64,000 bases of DNA from Rhizobium esperanzae (GCF_014197615.1 NZ_JACIFY010000018.1:103208-167207), one strand, 5' to 3'. Shown: positions 41,895 through 50,139, numbered from the stretch's first letter. The notes: a model not told the origin generated them from the sequence alone. Made by a program: numbers and translations.

Positions 41895-42179
41895 TCAGTG
41901 GCTGCCGCAGCAGCAGTCGCAACCGGAATCCTGGCGGGTGATCTGTACGCACCAGACGTCAGGCCCTTGTTCCAGATATTCCCAGTGGAATTTTCCCGGA
42001 AATGCGGTTTCAAGCTGGTAATGCAGGGGCCGGGGCTCGTGATCGCTGGTGATCAGCATGGCGTCGCCGGGGGTCAGTGCGCTGAGCGTGCCAAAAATCC
42101 GGGGATGCCGCTCGATCGGATGTATCGTCCTGACATCGATGTGGGGGGCTTCGGCGTGGATGGTTTGCGCATCGGTCAT
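41895..42179 (-). CDS. DUF2249 protein with Cys-rich tail
   Basis: 94 residues: one DUF2249 domain ('HIDVRTIHPIERHPRIFGTLSALTPGDAMLITSDHEPRPLHYQLETAFPGKFHWEYLEQGPDVWCVQITR') and a C-terminal 'SGCDCCCGSH', four cysteines and a histidine fit to bind metal or react with NO or sulfur species. AAGGAAACAGCC is before the ATG at 42179; the frame extends to 42311 without a site. First gene of the four-gene operon, 15 bases before the membrane protein, divergent from hemN. Confidence 0.8.
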   Translation of the reverse strand: MTDAQTIHAEAPHIDVRTIHPIERHPRIFGTLSALTPGDAMLITSDHEPRPLHYQLETAFPGKFHWEYLEQGPDVWCVQITRQDSGCDCCCGSH

Positions 42180-42320
42180 CTGGCTGTTTCCTTTTGCCGC
42201 GTCTTGCAGACTGGCGGGATCGCGGCTCGTCCCGCGCCAGAACGAGACGGTAAAGGGCTTTGCGGAAAGCCACTTTGACGGCGGACAAATATCCGGATGA
42301 TTCCCGGCCAAGCATCCTCA

Positions 42321-42334
42321 TTGATTTGGGACAA
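42321..42334. promoter_or_regulatory. FixK-like box upstream of hemN
   Basis: TTGAT-TTGG-GACAA has one perfect half-site and one mismatch (ACAA for TCAA). Its centre is about 64 bases upstream of hemN and 148 from the divergent DUF2249 operon. Confidence 0.5.
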
Positions 42335-42391
42335 GGAAGACCGCGCGGCCGGAGGTCATAAAGCATCCTGATTTTGATAGAGGATGCGACA

Positions 42392-43744
42392 ATGTCCGAC
42401 AATTTGGTCGCCAAATATGGCGATGCGCGGCTCCCGCGTTACACGAGCTACCCGACGGCCCCGGCCTTTTCAGCCGCCGTGGGGCCGGATGAATATGTCA
42501 AGGGCCTCGCGAATATCGGAAAAACCGGACCGGTTTCCGTCTATCTTCACGTGCCCTTCTGTCGTTCGATGTGCTGGTATTGCGGCTGCCACACGACCAT
42601 CACCCGGCAGGACGCCCCCGTTGTCGAATATCTCGATGTGATGAGCCAGGAGATCGAGCTCGTCTCCTTTGCCGCCGGAAACGACGTGCCCGTCAAGAAT
42701 GTTCATTTCGGCGGCGGCACGCCGACGATCATGAAGCCGCAGGAATTTACGGCACTGATGGCGAAGCTCAGGAGCGCCTTCGCTTTCGAGGCGGATGCCA
42801 GCGTCGCGGTCGAAATCGATCCGCGCACCTTGGCCGCGTCCATGATCGAAGTGCTGGGCGAAAACGGCGTCGACCGCGCGAGCCTCGGCGTCCAGAGCTT
42901 CGACCCGATCGTGCAGGCCGCCATCAATCGGATGCAATCCTTCGAACAGACGGAGGCTGCGGTCGCCGGGCTGCGGTCTGCAGGGGTTACCAGCATCAAT
43001 TTCGACCTGATATACGGCCTTCCCAAGCAGACCGTACAATCCTGCGTCGAAACTGTCCGGCTCGCCGCGCAGTTGCGTCCGGAACGTTTCGCCGTTTTCG
43101 GCTATGCCCACATACCTGCCTTCAAGAAGCATCAGCGCCTCATCGACGAAGCATCGCTTCCCGATGCCAGGCAGCGCAACGAACAGGCCGAAGCCATCGC
43201 CCAGGAGCTTGAAAAAGCCGGATATGAGCGCATCGGGCTCGATCACTTCGCGCTGCCGGAGGATCAGTTGGCGGTCGCCGCGCGCGAGGGGAGGATGAGG
43301 CGGAATTTCCAGGGCTACACCACCGACGATTGCGATAGCCTCATCGGCCTCGGCGCTTCGGCGATCGGGCGATTGCCGACCGGGTATATGCAGAACCACG
43401 TACCGCTGGGTCTCTATGCGGAGCGTGTCGCGTCCGGCGTGCTGCCGACGGCCAAGGGATATCTTCTGACCGAAGAGGACAAGCTTCGGGGCAGAATCAT
43501 CGAGCGACTGATGTGCGATTTCGAAGTCGATTTGGGAAGGCTGAGCAGAGAGTTGGGTTTCGACACCGGCTTCCTCGTCGAGCGTAACGAACGCCTCGGC
43601 GAACTCGTGGCCGATGGCGTCGTGACGATCCGCGACAACAGGATCGTCGTCTCTCAGGACACACGCTTCATGGTCCGTGCCGTTGCGGCGGCATTCGACG
43701 CCTATTTCGGCTCGCTCGGACGCACGCACAGCAAGGCCGCCTGA
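42392..43744 (+). CDS. hemN: Oxygen-independent coproporphyrinogen III dehydrogenase HemN
   Basis: A 450-residue radical SAM enzyme converting coproporphyrinogen III to protoporphyrinogen IX without oxygen, for heme synthesis at low oxygen. The 4Fe-4S/SAM motif is Cys57-x3-Cys61-x2-Cys64-x-Cys66 ('CRSMCWYCGC'), with 'VHFGGGTPTIM', 'ASLGVQSFD' and 'NFDLIYGLPKQT', and the HemN C-terminal region ('RNFQGYTT', 'LLTEEDKLRGRIIERLMC'). The ATG at 42392 has AGAGGATGCGACA before it. FixK control of hemN is known in rhizobia; an imperfect box is present. Confidence 0.95.
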   Translation: MSDNLVAKYGDARLPRYTSYPTAPAFSAAVGPDEYVKGLANIGKTGPVSVYLHVPFCRSMCWYCGCHTTITRQDAPVVEYLDVMSQEIELVSFAAGNDVPVKNVHFGGGTPTIMKPQEFTALMAKLRSAFAFEADASVAVEIDPRTLAASMIEVLGENGVDRASLGVQSFDPIVQAAINRMQSFEQTEAAVAGLRSAGVTSINFDLIYGLPKQTVQSCVETVRLAAQLRPERFAVFGYAHIPAFKKHQRLIDEASLPDARQRNEQAEAIAQELEKAGYERIGLDHFALPEDQLAVAAREGRMRRNFQGYTTDDCDSLIGLGASAIGRLPTGYMQNHVPLGLYAERVASGVLPTAKGYLLTEEDKLRGRIIERLMCDFEVDLGRLSRELGFDTGFLVERNERLGELVADGVVTIRDNRIVVSQDTRFMVRAVAAAFDAYFGSLGRTHSKAA

Positions 43745-43775
43745 TCGGCAGAGCTGGCGGTATCGCGCCATCTCT

Positions 43776-43789
43776 TTGATCGATCGCAA
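43776..43789. promoter_or_regulatory. Hybrid TTGAT-N4-CGCAA box before the small TM/hemerythrin genes
   Basis: TTGAT-CGAT-CGCAA, the same hybrid form as upstream of nirK (38327). Its centre is about 55 bases upstream of the ATG at 43838. Confidence 0.55.
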
Positions 43790-43837
43790 AGAGCGTGCCG
43801 GTCATACAGCCTAGGGTTCTGCCGAGAGGAGATCCTG

Positions 43838-43993
43838 ATGACCGACGCGCAGATGGGGCTATCGATAGCCACTCCCGTGATCACAGTGTTCGCAATCGCC
43901 CTTTATCAGATGGGCGTTCTGCAGCGAACGGGCGCCGTCGCAGCGATTCTCGCAGCAATAGCGATCGCCGTCGGTCAATTCTTGCAGAGGTAA
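43838..43993 (+). CDS. Small two-TM protein
   Basis: A 51-residue protein beginning MTDAQMGLSI, with two hydrophobic helices (about 8-27 and 32-48) joined by a short 'MGVLQRTG' turn and ending QFLQR. AGAGGAGATCCTG gives a strong ribosome site, a hybrid NnrR/FixK box lies 55 bases upstream, and the stop is 4 bases from the next gene. It is too short for most automatic callers. I do not recognise a family; by context a small membrane partner of a low-oxygen or NO function. Confidence 0.7.
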   Translation: MTDAQMGLSIATPVITVFAIALYQMGVLQRTGAVAAILAAIAIAVGQFLQR

Positions 43994-43997
43994 TATG

Positions 43998-44492
43998 ATG
44001 AAAAACCCGATCCCGACCGATTTCACAGAACTCGAAAGCTGCTACGGCCAGCTCATGGCATGGTGCGACGTGCTCCAGGCAATCGCCGACTTCCTGCCTT
44101 GCCATATCGACGAAAGCCTCTGCGGCCGTATCTCAAGCGGACTGATCCCGCTCCTGCTGACGACGCATGAACTCGAAGAGCGCCTTATTTCGTCGGGACT
44201 GGGCTTGATCATGGAAGCGAGTGACAAGGCCGATGCGGACGAACGCCGGCGGGCAGGACGTATGTTTGATCGCGGTGCCGCTCAAGACGTCGCCGTTACG
44301 CTGGAAACCCTACGCGAGGGGCGCTGCCGGCTCTCCTGGGAGGCCGTGGGATATCAGCTGCGTTCGTTTTTCTGCTCGATGCGTGGGCATATCAGATCGG
44401 AACGCGAGATCATCAGATTGATGCAGCGGGCGGTGGAGGCTGAACGGGCGCGGGACTTGACGGATGCGATCGAGCAAACCGAAGCAGCCTGA
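43998..44492 (+). CDS. Hemerythrin-like helical protein
   Basis: 164 residues, almost all helical. 'LLTTHELEERLI' and 'CSMRGHIRSEREIIRLM' give the H-x3-E-type pairs of hemerythrin-like (HHE) domains, and 'CHIDESLC' may supply another ligand, so binding of a diiron centre is plausible but the ligand set is not complete by eye. Hemerythrin-like proteins store oxygen or iron or take part in repair under NO stress. AGAGG precedes two ATGs (43995, 43998); the second has better spacing. It follows the two-TM gene in one transcript. Confidence 0.6.
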   Translation: MKNPIPTDFTELESCYGQLMAWCDVLQAIADFLPCHIDESLCGRISSGLIPLLLTTHELEERLISSGLGLIMEASDKADADERRRAGRMFDRGAAQDVAVTLETLREGRCRLSWEAVGYQLRSFFCSMRGHIRSEREIIRLMQRAVEAERARDLTDAIEQTEAA

Positions 44493-44625
44493 ACAATGCC
44501 GTCGTCTGCAGGCTCTGGTCTCTGCCTGCCGCACATGAATGATCTCGCCGACAGCAAACAGACAGCTTCCGGTCTCTATCCAGTCGCTTGCCGCCTTATG
44601 GAAGGCACAAGCAAAGGATCGAACC

Positions 44626-44892
44626 ATGAAGATGAAACTGACCGTCGCCCTTGTCATCCTGGCCACAACTCCAGCCTTGGCACTCGCCAGCCCAAGCTGC
44701 ACCAAGGAGCCGAAGTCCAAATGGATGCCGGAGAAAGCCATGAAGGAAAAGATCGATGCGCTGGGCTACAAGGTGAAAACCTTCGAGATCACCGGAAGCT
44801 GCTACGAAATCTACGGCAAGGACAAGGACGGCAATCGCGCCGAGGTCTATTTCAATCCGGTATCGGGCGAAATCGTCCAGAAAGGCGACTGA
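44626..44892 (+). CDS. Secreted PepSY-domain protein
   Basis: 88 residues: signal peptide (1-21, 'MKMKLTVALVILATTPALALA'), then a PepSY-like domain ('KWMPEKAMKEKIDALGYKVKTFEITGSCYEIYGKDKDGNRAEVYFNPVSGEIVQKGD') with two cysteines. Small PepSY proteins act in the periplasm and are often encoded with cytochrome b561 and two-component genes, as here (cytochrome 2 bases downstream). AAAGGATCGAACC precedes the ATG. Confidence 0.85.
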   Translation: MKMKLTVALVILATTPALALASPSCTKEPKSKWMPEKAMKEKIDALGYKVKTFEITGSCYEIYGKDKDGNRAEVYFNPVSGEIVQKGD

Positions 44893-44894
44893 TC

Positions 44895-45464
44895 ATGACG
44901 CCCGTTCAGTTGCAGGAGCAGGAGGGCCTTCGGCCCTCCGAGATCGTAAACGATACCGTCAAGGTCTGGGACCCGATGGTCAGGCTGTTTCACTGGACTG
45001 TCGTTACCGCCTGCATCCTCAACCTTTTTGTTTTGGGGGAAGGAAAATATTGGCATCGTTTGACCGGATATGTCGTCGCCGCTGCCATCGCCATGCGGAT
45101 CATCTGGGGCTTCGTCGGAACCAGACATGCGCGGTTCGGTGATTTCTTCCCAACGCCCGGCAAAGTCAGGGAGCAGATCCTCGGCATGATCAACGGCAGG
45201 GAGCCGCGCTACATCGGCCACAATCCCCTGGCATCGATCATGATGCTGAGCCTTATGACGCTTCTTGCGATGACCGCGGCAACCGGCTGGATGACGACAC
45301 TCGATGCCTTCTGGGGCGACAAGTGGCTTGAGGAGGTGCACGGTGCTCTCGCCAACAGCATCATGATCCTGGCCTTCATCCATGCTGGGGCGGCATTGGT
45401 TGAGAGCTGGAGACATAGGGAGAATCTTGTCTGGTCCATGGTGACGGGTCGAAAGAGAGCATGA
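44895..45464 (+). CDS. Cytochrome b561-type membrane protein
   Basis: A 189-residue di-heme cytochrome b561-like protein with four membrane helices: 'VWDPMVRLFHWTVVTACILNLFVL' (first heme His), 'WHRLTGYVVAAAIAMRIIWGFVGTRHARFGDF', 'YIGHNPLASIMMLSLMTLLAMTAATGWM' and 'EEVHGALANSIMILAFIHAGAALVESWRHRENLVWSMVTGRK'. It passes electrons between the quinone pool and a periplasmic partner, perhaps the PepSY protein. The stop overlaps the response-regulator start by 4 bases (ATGA). Confidence 0.9.
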   Translation: MTPVQLQEQEGLRPSEIVNDTVKVWDPMVRLFHWTVVTACILNLFVLGEGKYWHRLTGYVVAAAIAMRIIWGFVGTRHARFGDFFPTPGKVREQILGMINGREPRYIGHNPLASIMMLSLMTLLAMTAATGWMTTLDAFWGDKWLEEVHGALANSIMILAFIHAGAALVESWRHRENLVWSMVTGRKRA

Positions 45465-46138
45465 GGATACTTCTCATCGAGGACAGTGCCCGGCTTCGCG
45501 AACTTCTTTGCGAAGCCATCCGCGAGGCCGGTTGGCGCATCGACGCCTTTGCGACGGCGAATGAAGGCCGCCTTGCGCTTGAGGGCGCTGGCTATGATCT
45601 CCTTCTTCTCGATCTCGGCCTGCCGGACGAGGACGGTCTCTCCGTGCTGAAGTCCCTGCGCGCCGCCAAGCAGCAGATCCCGGTGCTTGTGCTGACGGCG
45701 CGGGGAGCCGTCGACGAGCGCATCGCCGGGCTGGATGCCGGGGCGGACGACTATCTGATCAAACCCTTCAACAATGGCGAACTTATCGCGCGAATTCGCG
45801 CCCTGATGCGGCGCTCGCCGGTGACAACAATGCCGACATTGGAATTTGCTGACGTCAGGTTCGAAATGGCGTCCCGCCAGGTTACCTGCAACGGCACCGA
45901 GATGGCGCTCGCCCCCTCGGAAAAGTCGCTGCTCGAACTGCTGATGCGCAATGGCGGGAAGGTGGTTTCCAAGCGCAAGATGGAACACGCTTTCTCCGAG
46001 TTCGGCGACGAGCGCAGCAGCAATGCCGTCGAGCTGGCGGTCTCCCGACTTCGCCGGAAACTGGAGGGACATCCCGCCGATGCCGTCATCGAAACCGTGA
46101 GAGGTGTCGGTTACATGCTGCGCGAGGAACGTGATTGA
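45461..46138 (+). CDS. OmpR-family response regulator of the PepSY-b561 module
   Basis: 225 residues: receiver with 'IEDSARLRE', phosphorylated Asp51 ('LLLLDLGLPDEDG'), 'VLTARG' and 'YLIKPF'; winged helix from about 130 ('MALAPSEKSLLELLMRNGGKVVSKRKMEHAFSEFGDERSSNAVELAVSRLRRKLE'). QseB/PmrA-like in form. It overlaps both the cytochrome gene and the kinase gene, so it is paired with that kinase. Targets are unknown; its own operon is likely. Confidence 0.93.
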   Translation: MRILLIEDSARLRELLCEAIREAGWRIDAFATANEGRLALEGAGYDLLLLDLGLPDEDGLSVLKSLRAAKQQIPVLVLTARGAVDERIAGLDAGADDYLIKPFNNGELIARIRALMRRSPVTTMPTLEFADVRFEMASRQVTCNGTEMALAPSEKSLLELLMRNGGKVVSKRKMEHAFSEFGDERSSNAVELAVSRLRRKLEGHPADAVIETVRGVGYMLREERD

Positions 46139-47475
46139 TTCGGTCGAATCCCACGCTGACGGCCATTCTGACGCGAAGGATCGCGTTTTTCGCCATGGTC
46201 GCGATGTTGGTCCAACTGGGCGTCATCTTTTCCGACTACTATTGGAATGTAGGCGAGCTTTCCCGCCTGTATGTCGAGCAGGAGACCGAGCGGCTTGCCT
46301 CGGGCGTGGGGGATAGGGACGGCGCAGTTACCTACCAGCTGCCCGAAACCATCAGCCGGCGCTACGCACATTCGCAAACAGGTTATGTCGCCCGCATTCG
46401 GAACGACCGCGGCGATCTGATTTTCGAATCCTGTGACGATGCCTGCGAAAGCCGATTTCTGCCCGCGGAGGTCAACCCGCCGGATTTCTGGCTTCGGACC
46501 GTCAAGCCTGGAAAACCTCTTACGCTGGTCGGTGGGCGAGCTTTCAAGATCGGCGAGCACCGGATTCTCGTTGATGTCGCCACCGTGGGCGATCCTGAGA
46601 ATCTCGCCTCCGGCGTCTTCTGGAACGAGATTCTCGAGCATATGATCGTGCCGATGAGCATCCTGCTCGGGCTTGTTCTCGGGGCGACTTTGTGGTCGGT
46701 GCGCCGCGCTCTGAAGCCCGTGAAGGCCGCGGCCGATGCTGCCGAACTCATCGATCCGATGGATTCCAGATCTCATCTGCCGTTTGAGGGAATGCCGCGA
46801 GAAATCGCTCACCTCGCTGTGGCCGTAAACCGGGCGTTTCAGCGCGTCGGTGACCTCATGAATTCACAGAGAATATTGACATCCGGCATTGCACATGAGG
46901 TCCGCACACCGCTTGCGGCCATCAAACTCGAGCTCGGCCGTATCGACCATCCGAGGGCGCGCAGAGCCGAAGGAGATCTCGACGACCTTATGCATTTCGT
47001 CGCTCAGCTGACTGCGCTGGCGCGGCTGGACACGTTCGATCACAGCGCGTTCGAAGAGGTCGATCTCGTCGCCCTCACGACAGGTGTTGCAGAGCAGCTT
47101 GCGCCTTGGGTTTACGAAAACAAACATTCGCTCGAGGTGTTCGCCGATGCCGAGACGGCAAGTGTCAGCGCCGCGCCGGCCCTCCTCAAAGATGCCCTTC
47201 GCAACCTCATCGAGAACGCGGTTCGCCATACGCCGGATTCGACGCAGATCATCGTCAGGGTGGGAGAATACGGCATTCACGTCGAGGATAAGCGGGACCT
47301 TCGACAAGAGGCCCCCCCTCACCAAACCCGGAATACGGACAGTCTTGGAATAGGGCTGAAGATCGTGGAGCGTATCGCGGAACTACACAATGGATCGTTG
47401 CGGCGCTCCACTTCGCCTTATGGTCACGTCTTCGACCTCGTGCTACCGGGCGGGCAAGCCAAGACAGGGCTGTGA
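46135..47475 (+). CDS. Membrane sensor histidine kinase
   Basis: 446 residues: TM1 at about 15-35, a periplasmic domain (about 36-165) containing a 'CDDAC' cysteine pair (Cys100, Cys104), TM2 at about 170-188, HAMP-like linker, HisKA with His254 ('SGIAHEVRTPLAAIKLEL'), and an ATPase domain with 'LIENAVRHTP' and 'SLGIGLKIVERI'. The start is TTG at 46135, overlapping the regulator stop, with GAGGAACG upstream. The cysteine pair could sense redox state or a metal; that is inference. Confidence 0.9.
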   Translation: MIRSNPTLTAILTRRIAFFAMVAMLVQLGVIFSDYYWNVGELSRLYVEQETERLASGVGDRDGAVTYQLPETISRRYAHSQTGYVARIRNDRGDLIFESCDDACESRFLPAEVNPPDFWLRTVKPGKPLTLVGGRAFKIGEHRILVDVATVGDPENLASGVFWNEILEHMIVPMSILLGLVLGATLWSVRRALKPVKAAADAAELIDPMDSRSHLPFEGMPREIAHLAVAVNRAFQRVGDLMNSQRILTSGIAHEVRTPLAAIKLELGRIDHPRARRAEGDLDDLMHFVAQLTALARLDTFDHSAFEEVDLVALTTGVAEQLAPWVYENKHSLEVFADAETASVSAAPALLKDALRNLIENAVRHTPDSTQIIVRVGEYGIHVEDKRDLRQEAPPHQTRNTDSLGIGLKIVERIAELHNGSLRRSTSPYGHVFDLVLPGGQAKTGL

Positions 47476-47486
47476 TAGCTCGGCCG

Positions 47487-49088
47487 TCAGTCAGACAGTC
47501 CACCTTCGAGATGCACTGCATGGAAATCATCCACGAGCACTTCGAGATCGGCGAGCCAGCCCTTCGGATCCCGCACCGGGCATCCCTCCACCTCCCACCC
47601 GCCTTCCGAAGCTTTGGTGAGTTCGAACTTGATAGGCTCGATCGCCGATCCCGGATTTCTCAGGCGAAGAACGACCTGCCTGGGATCGAGGGCATCGAAA
47701 TCGGGACCCATGATTGCGACGTGAACCTTCCTCGTGCCGCGCGCCTCGGCCGCAAGCTCCAGCTGAGCCATCGCTTTTTCGGAATGCAGATGGATTGATA
47801 AAACCTGCGAAACCTCGGCGGCCTCTACCTGTCCCGGACCGGCAAAGCGCCAGAGGCCCGCCGTGCCGACGATCGCGACGGCAAGGATGATTTCGAAGAG
47901 AATGCTTCGGCGCAGCCTTTCCCTCGCAACCGGATCTCCGGCCAATGTCGGCCCTGTGAGCCAGAAGCGATTGTAGACGGCCACCATGCAAAGACAGACC
48001 ACGAGCACGACCTTGACCGTAAGGATTCGGCCGGAGAGCGACGACAGGATCTGGATGAGCGCCGGAAACTCTACTATCGCAAGCACGATCCCGGCAAGGA
48101 TCATGACGAGGAACGGGATCGGGATCATCCGCGAGAAGCTGCTCAGCGGGCGCAGGTTCGGCGATGTCCGGCCGAGCTTCCAGAGCGACGGGAGGCTTCC
48201 CGCCCAGAACAGCAGCGTCGCGCTATGGAGAAATATGGCGGCTCTCGCCAGCCAGCGCGGGTCCGCCGCGCTGCAGTGTCCGCTGAAGGTAAAGGCGCTC
48301 GCCGCCAGCATCAGCGCGACGACGGCAAGAACGCGCCCGGTGGTTTTGCTGCGGGCGAGGGGGAGCGCGATCGTCAGCAGCGACAGGAAGAACAGGCTGG
48401 CGCAAATTGCGGCATTGCCCTGCACAGCGATCTCGAGCGGTGCCGCGCCGGCAAAGACCAGACCGCTTCCCTGTTCGTCCAGCCCCTGCAGGTAAAGCCC
48501 CGCCGCCAGCAACGCGGCTCCCGGCAGCATGACGGTCGCGGCCCTCGCTGTTGGGCTGTTACGGGCGCCCAACCAACGATCGAACAGCGCGCCGCCAACC
48601 ACGAAGGCCAGGAATAGAACCGTGGCGGTGTGCACGAGCCAGATGGCGATCGGCAACGAGAGACCGGAGCCCTCACCAACCGCAACCAGCGGCTTTGCAG
48701 AAGGCGTGCCGATGTCGAATACCAGCGTGCCGCCGACAGGGTGGCCGTCTTCGGATTCGACGCGGTAGCTCACCATCACTGTGCCGCGGATGTTTGGATC
48801 GGAGAAGCGCAATCGGACATCCGCACCTGATGTGTCGGCGTCCAAGGCCTGGTTCGTGCCGTTGCCGTCGATTGCCGTCGCCCGGATGAGCCTGACCGGC
48901 TCGTTGAAATGCAGTTCGATTTCGTCCGGCAAGCGGTCCAGCGTCTCGCCGGCCGCCGGAGTCGAGCTTTTCAAAGCGGCGTGGGCAAGCGCGCCTGTCG
49001 GCACCAGCATGCCCATCGCCATGATGGCTGCAACAAGAGCCGCCTGAAGACGACGCGTCACCCGTTTTCCTGTTTTCGAGGGCCACAT
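47487..49088 (-). CDS. CopC-CopD fusion copper protein
   Basis: 533 residues: signal peptide ending 'GALA', then a mature CopC domain starting with His ('HAALKSSTPAAGETLDRLPDEIELHFNEPV', 'SEDGHPVGGTLVFDI'), the usual N-terminal Cu(II) ligand, followed by a CopD membrane domain of about eight helices ('PIAIWLVHTATVLFLAFVVGGALFDRWL', 'FTFSGHCSAADPRWLARAAIFLHSATLLFWAGSLPSLW') and a soluble tail. It binds periplasmic copper and probably moves it inward, here to supply NirK, pseudoazurin and cbb3 oxidase. It lies 20 bases after ycnI; GGGAGCCGTCGACC precedes the ATG. Confidence 0.9.
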   Translation of the reverse strand: MWPSKTGKRVTRRLQAALVAAIMAMGMLVPTGALAHAALKSSTPAAGETLDRLPDEIELHFNEPVRLIRATAIDGNGTNQALDADTSGADVRLRFSDPNIRGTVMVSYRVESEDGHPVGGTLVFDIGTPSAKPLVAVGEGSGLSLPIAIWLVHTATVLFLAFVVGGALFDRWLGARNSPTARAATVMLPGAALLAAGLYLQGLDEQGSGLVFAGAAPLEIAVQGNAAICASLFFLSLLTIALPLARSKTTGRVLAVVALMLAASAFTFSGHCSAADPRWLARAAIFLHSATLLFWAGSLPSLWKLGRTSPNLRPLSSFSRMIPIPFLVMILAGIVLAIVEFPALIQILSSLSGRILTVKVVLVVCLCMVAVYNRFWLTGPTLAGDPVARERLRRSILFEIILAVAIVGTAGLWRFAGPGQVEAAEVSQVLSIHLHSEKAMAQLELAAEARGTRKVHVAIMGPDFDALDPRQVVLRLRNPGSAIEPIKFELTKASEGGWEVEGCPVRDPKGWLADLEVLVDDFHAVHLEGGLSD

Positions 49089-49108
49089 GGTCGACGGCTC
49101 CCGCCGGT

Positions 49109-49636
49109 TCACGAACGGGGTTGTTCGACTACGTCGAAGTAGGGGGCCGGGGTTTCGTAATCGTCGGGCGACTTGCCGGCGGCCGGAACTTCGATCCAGC
49201 GCTCGACGGCGCCTTCGGTGCATTCCTGCACGACAGGAACGTAAATGCGGGTGCCGGGCGGAATTTCCTTCGCGACCGTCGCGCGGAAAACAAACTCGTC
49301 ATATTCGTCGTCGGCGAGGGTGCTGCCGGACCATGTGATTTCGCTGACGCCTTCCCTCACGGGCTTGCCGTAAAGATCGTAGCTTTTCTCGTAGGCGGCG
49401 TTGACCTTCTCGATCGACCAACCCGATTTCGGCATCGGCTTGGCCGACAGCAAACCCTCGGGGATCTTCACGCGGATTTTGATCGTCGCCTTGCCCTCAC
49501 AGCCATGCCCGACGCGAAGAACCGCCTTGTACGCCTTGCCTGACGGCGTCTGGCTCTGCTCGAGGGTGATGTGGGCACTGGCCGCGCCTGCTGCGCAAAC
49601 CGCTGCGGCGAAAGCAATTGCCATGGACTTCAACAT
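49109..49636 (-). CDS. ycnI: YcnI/DUF1775 copper-binding protein
   Basis: A 175-residue secreted protein: signal peptide 'MLKSMAIAFAAAVCAAGAASA' followed by a mature N-terminal His ('HITLEQSQTPSGKAYKAVLRVGHGCEGKATIKIRVKIPEGLLSAKPMPKSGW'), the histidine brace-like Cu(II) site of YcnI. It lacks an obvious C-terminal membrane anchor. GGAGAGCCATC precedes the ATG at 49636. The order pseudoazurin-ycnI-copCD on one strand, with gaps of 59 and 20 bases, forms a periplasmic copper-handling operon. Confidence 0.9.
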   Translation of the reverse strand: MLKSMAIAFAAAVCAAGAASAHITLEQSQTPSGKAYKAVLRVGHGCEGKATIKIRVKIPEGLLSAKPMPKSGWSIEKVNAAYEKSYDLYGKPVREGVSEITWSGSTLADDEYDEFVFRATVAKEIPPGTRIYVPVVQECTEGAVERWIEVPAAGKSPDDYETPAPYFDVVEQPRS

Positions 49637-49695
49637 GATGGCTCTCCACCGTGCGGGATGGCGCGCAAGCGCGGCCATCCGCACCGGTCGGTTGA

Positions 49696-50139
49696 CTACT
49701 GGGTGATCTGGGCGAGGTCGGCATCCAGCCGCTTGCGCACCATATTCGGCACCTTGGCGGTCTTGATGGCGTCGAGATTGGCCGGGCTGTCACCGACCTC
49801 AATCAGCGTAACCATGCCCATGCCGACATGCGGCGTGCACTTCAGGACATAAGCGCCCGGAACATCGAACTTTGCCTGATACTGTTCGCTCGGCTTGGAT
49901 TTGAACTCGGGAGCGCCGTCGGGAATGAGCCCCTTGAAGGTCTCGACATTGTGGCTCTTGTCGGTGGGAATGAAGGTTACGGTGTCGCCGGGAGCGATCT
50001 TCAGAAAGCTGGGCTCGAACACCATCGCACCGTCCGTACCCTTATTGAGCATCTGAACCTGATGATCGGCAGCAATCGACGGCATGGCCGAAGCGATCAG
50101 AGCTGCCGTTGCAGCGATCAGAGCAAATTTCAAACGCAT
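49696..50139 (-). CDS. azuP: Pseudoazurin
   Basis: A 147-residue periplasmic blue-copper electron carrier. Removing a 23-residue signal peptide ('MRLKFALIAATAALIASAMPSIA') places the type 1 ligands at His40, Cys78, His81 and Met86, exactly the pseudoazurin numbering ('DKSHNVE', 'LKCTPHVGMGM'). It gives electrons to NirK. The ATG at 50139 has GGAG at 8 bases; the ATG at 50145 is too close to it. A full FixK box lies upstream at 50212. Confidence 0.95.
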   Translation of the reverse strand: MRLKFALIAATAALIASAMPSIAADHQVQMLNKGTDGAMVFEPSFLKIAPGDTVTFIPTDKSHNVETFKGLIPDGAPEFKSKPSEQYQAKFDVPGAYVLKCTPHVGMGMVTLIEVGDSPANLDAIKTAKVPNMVRKRLDADLAQITQ

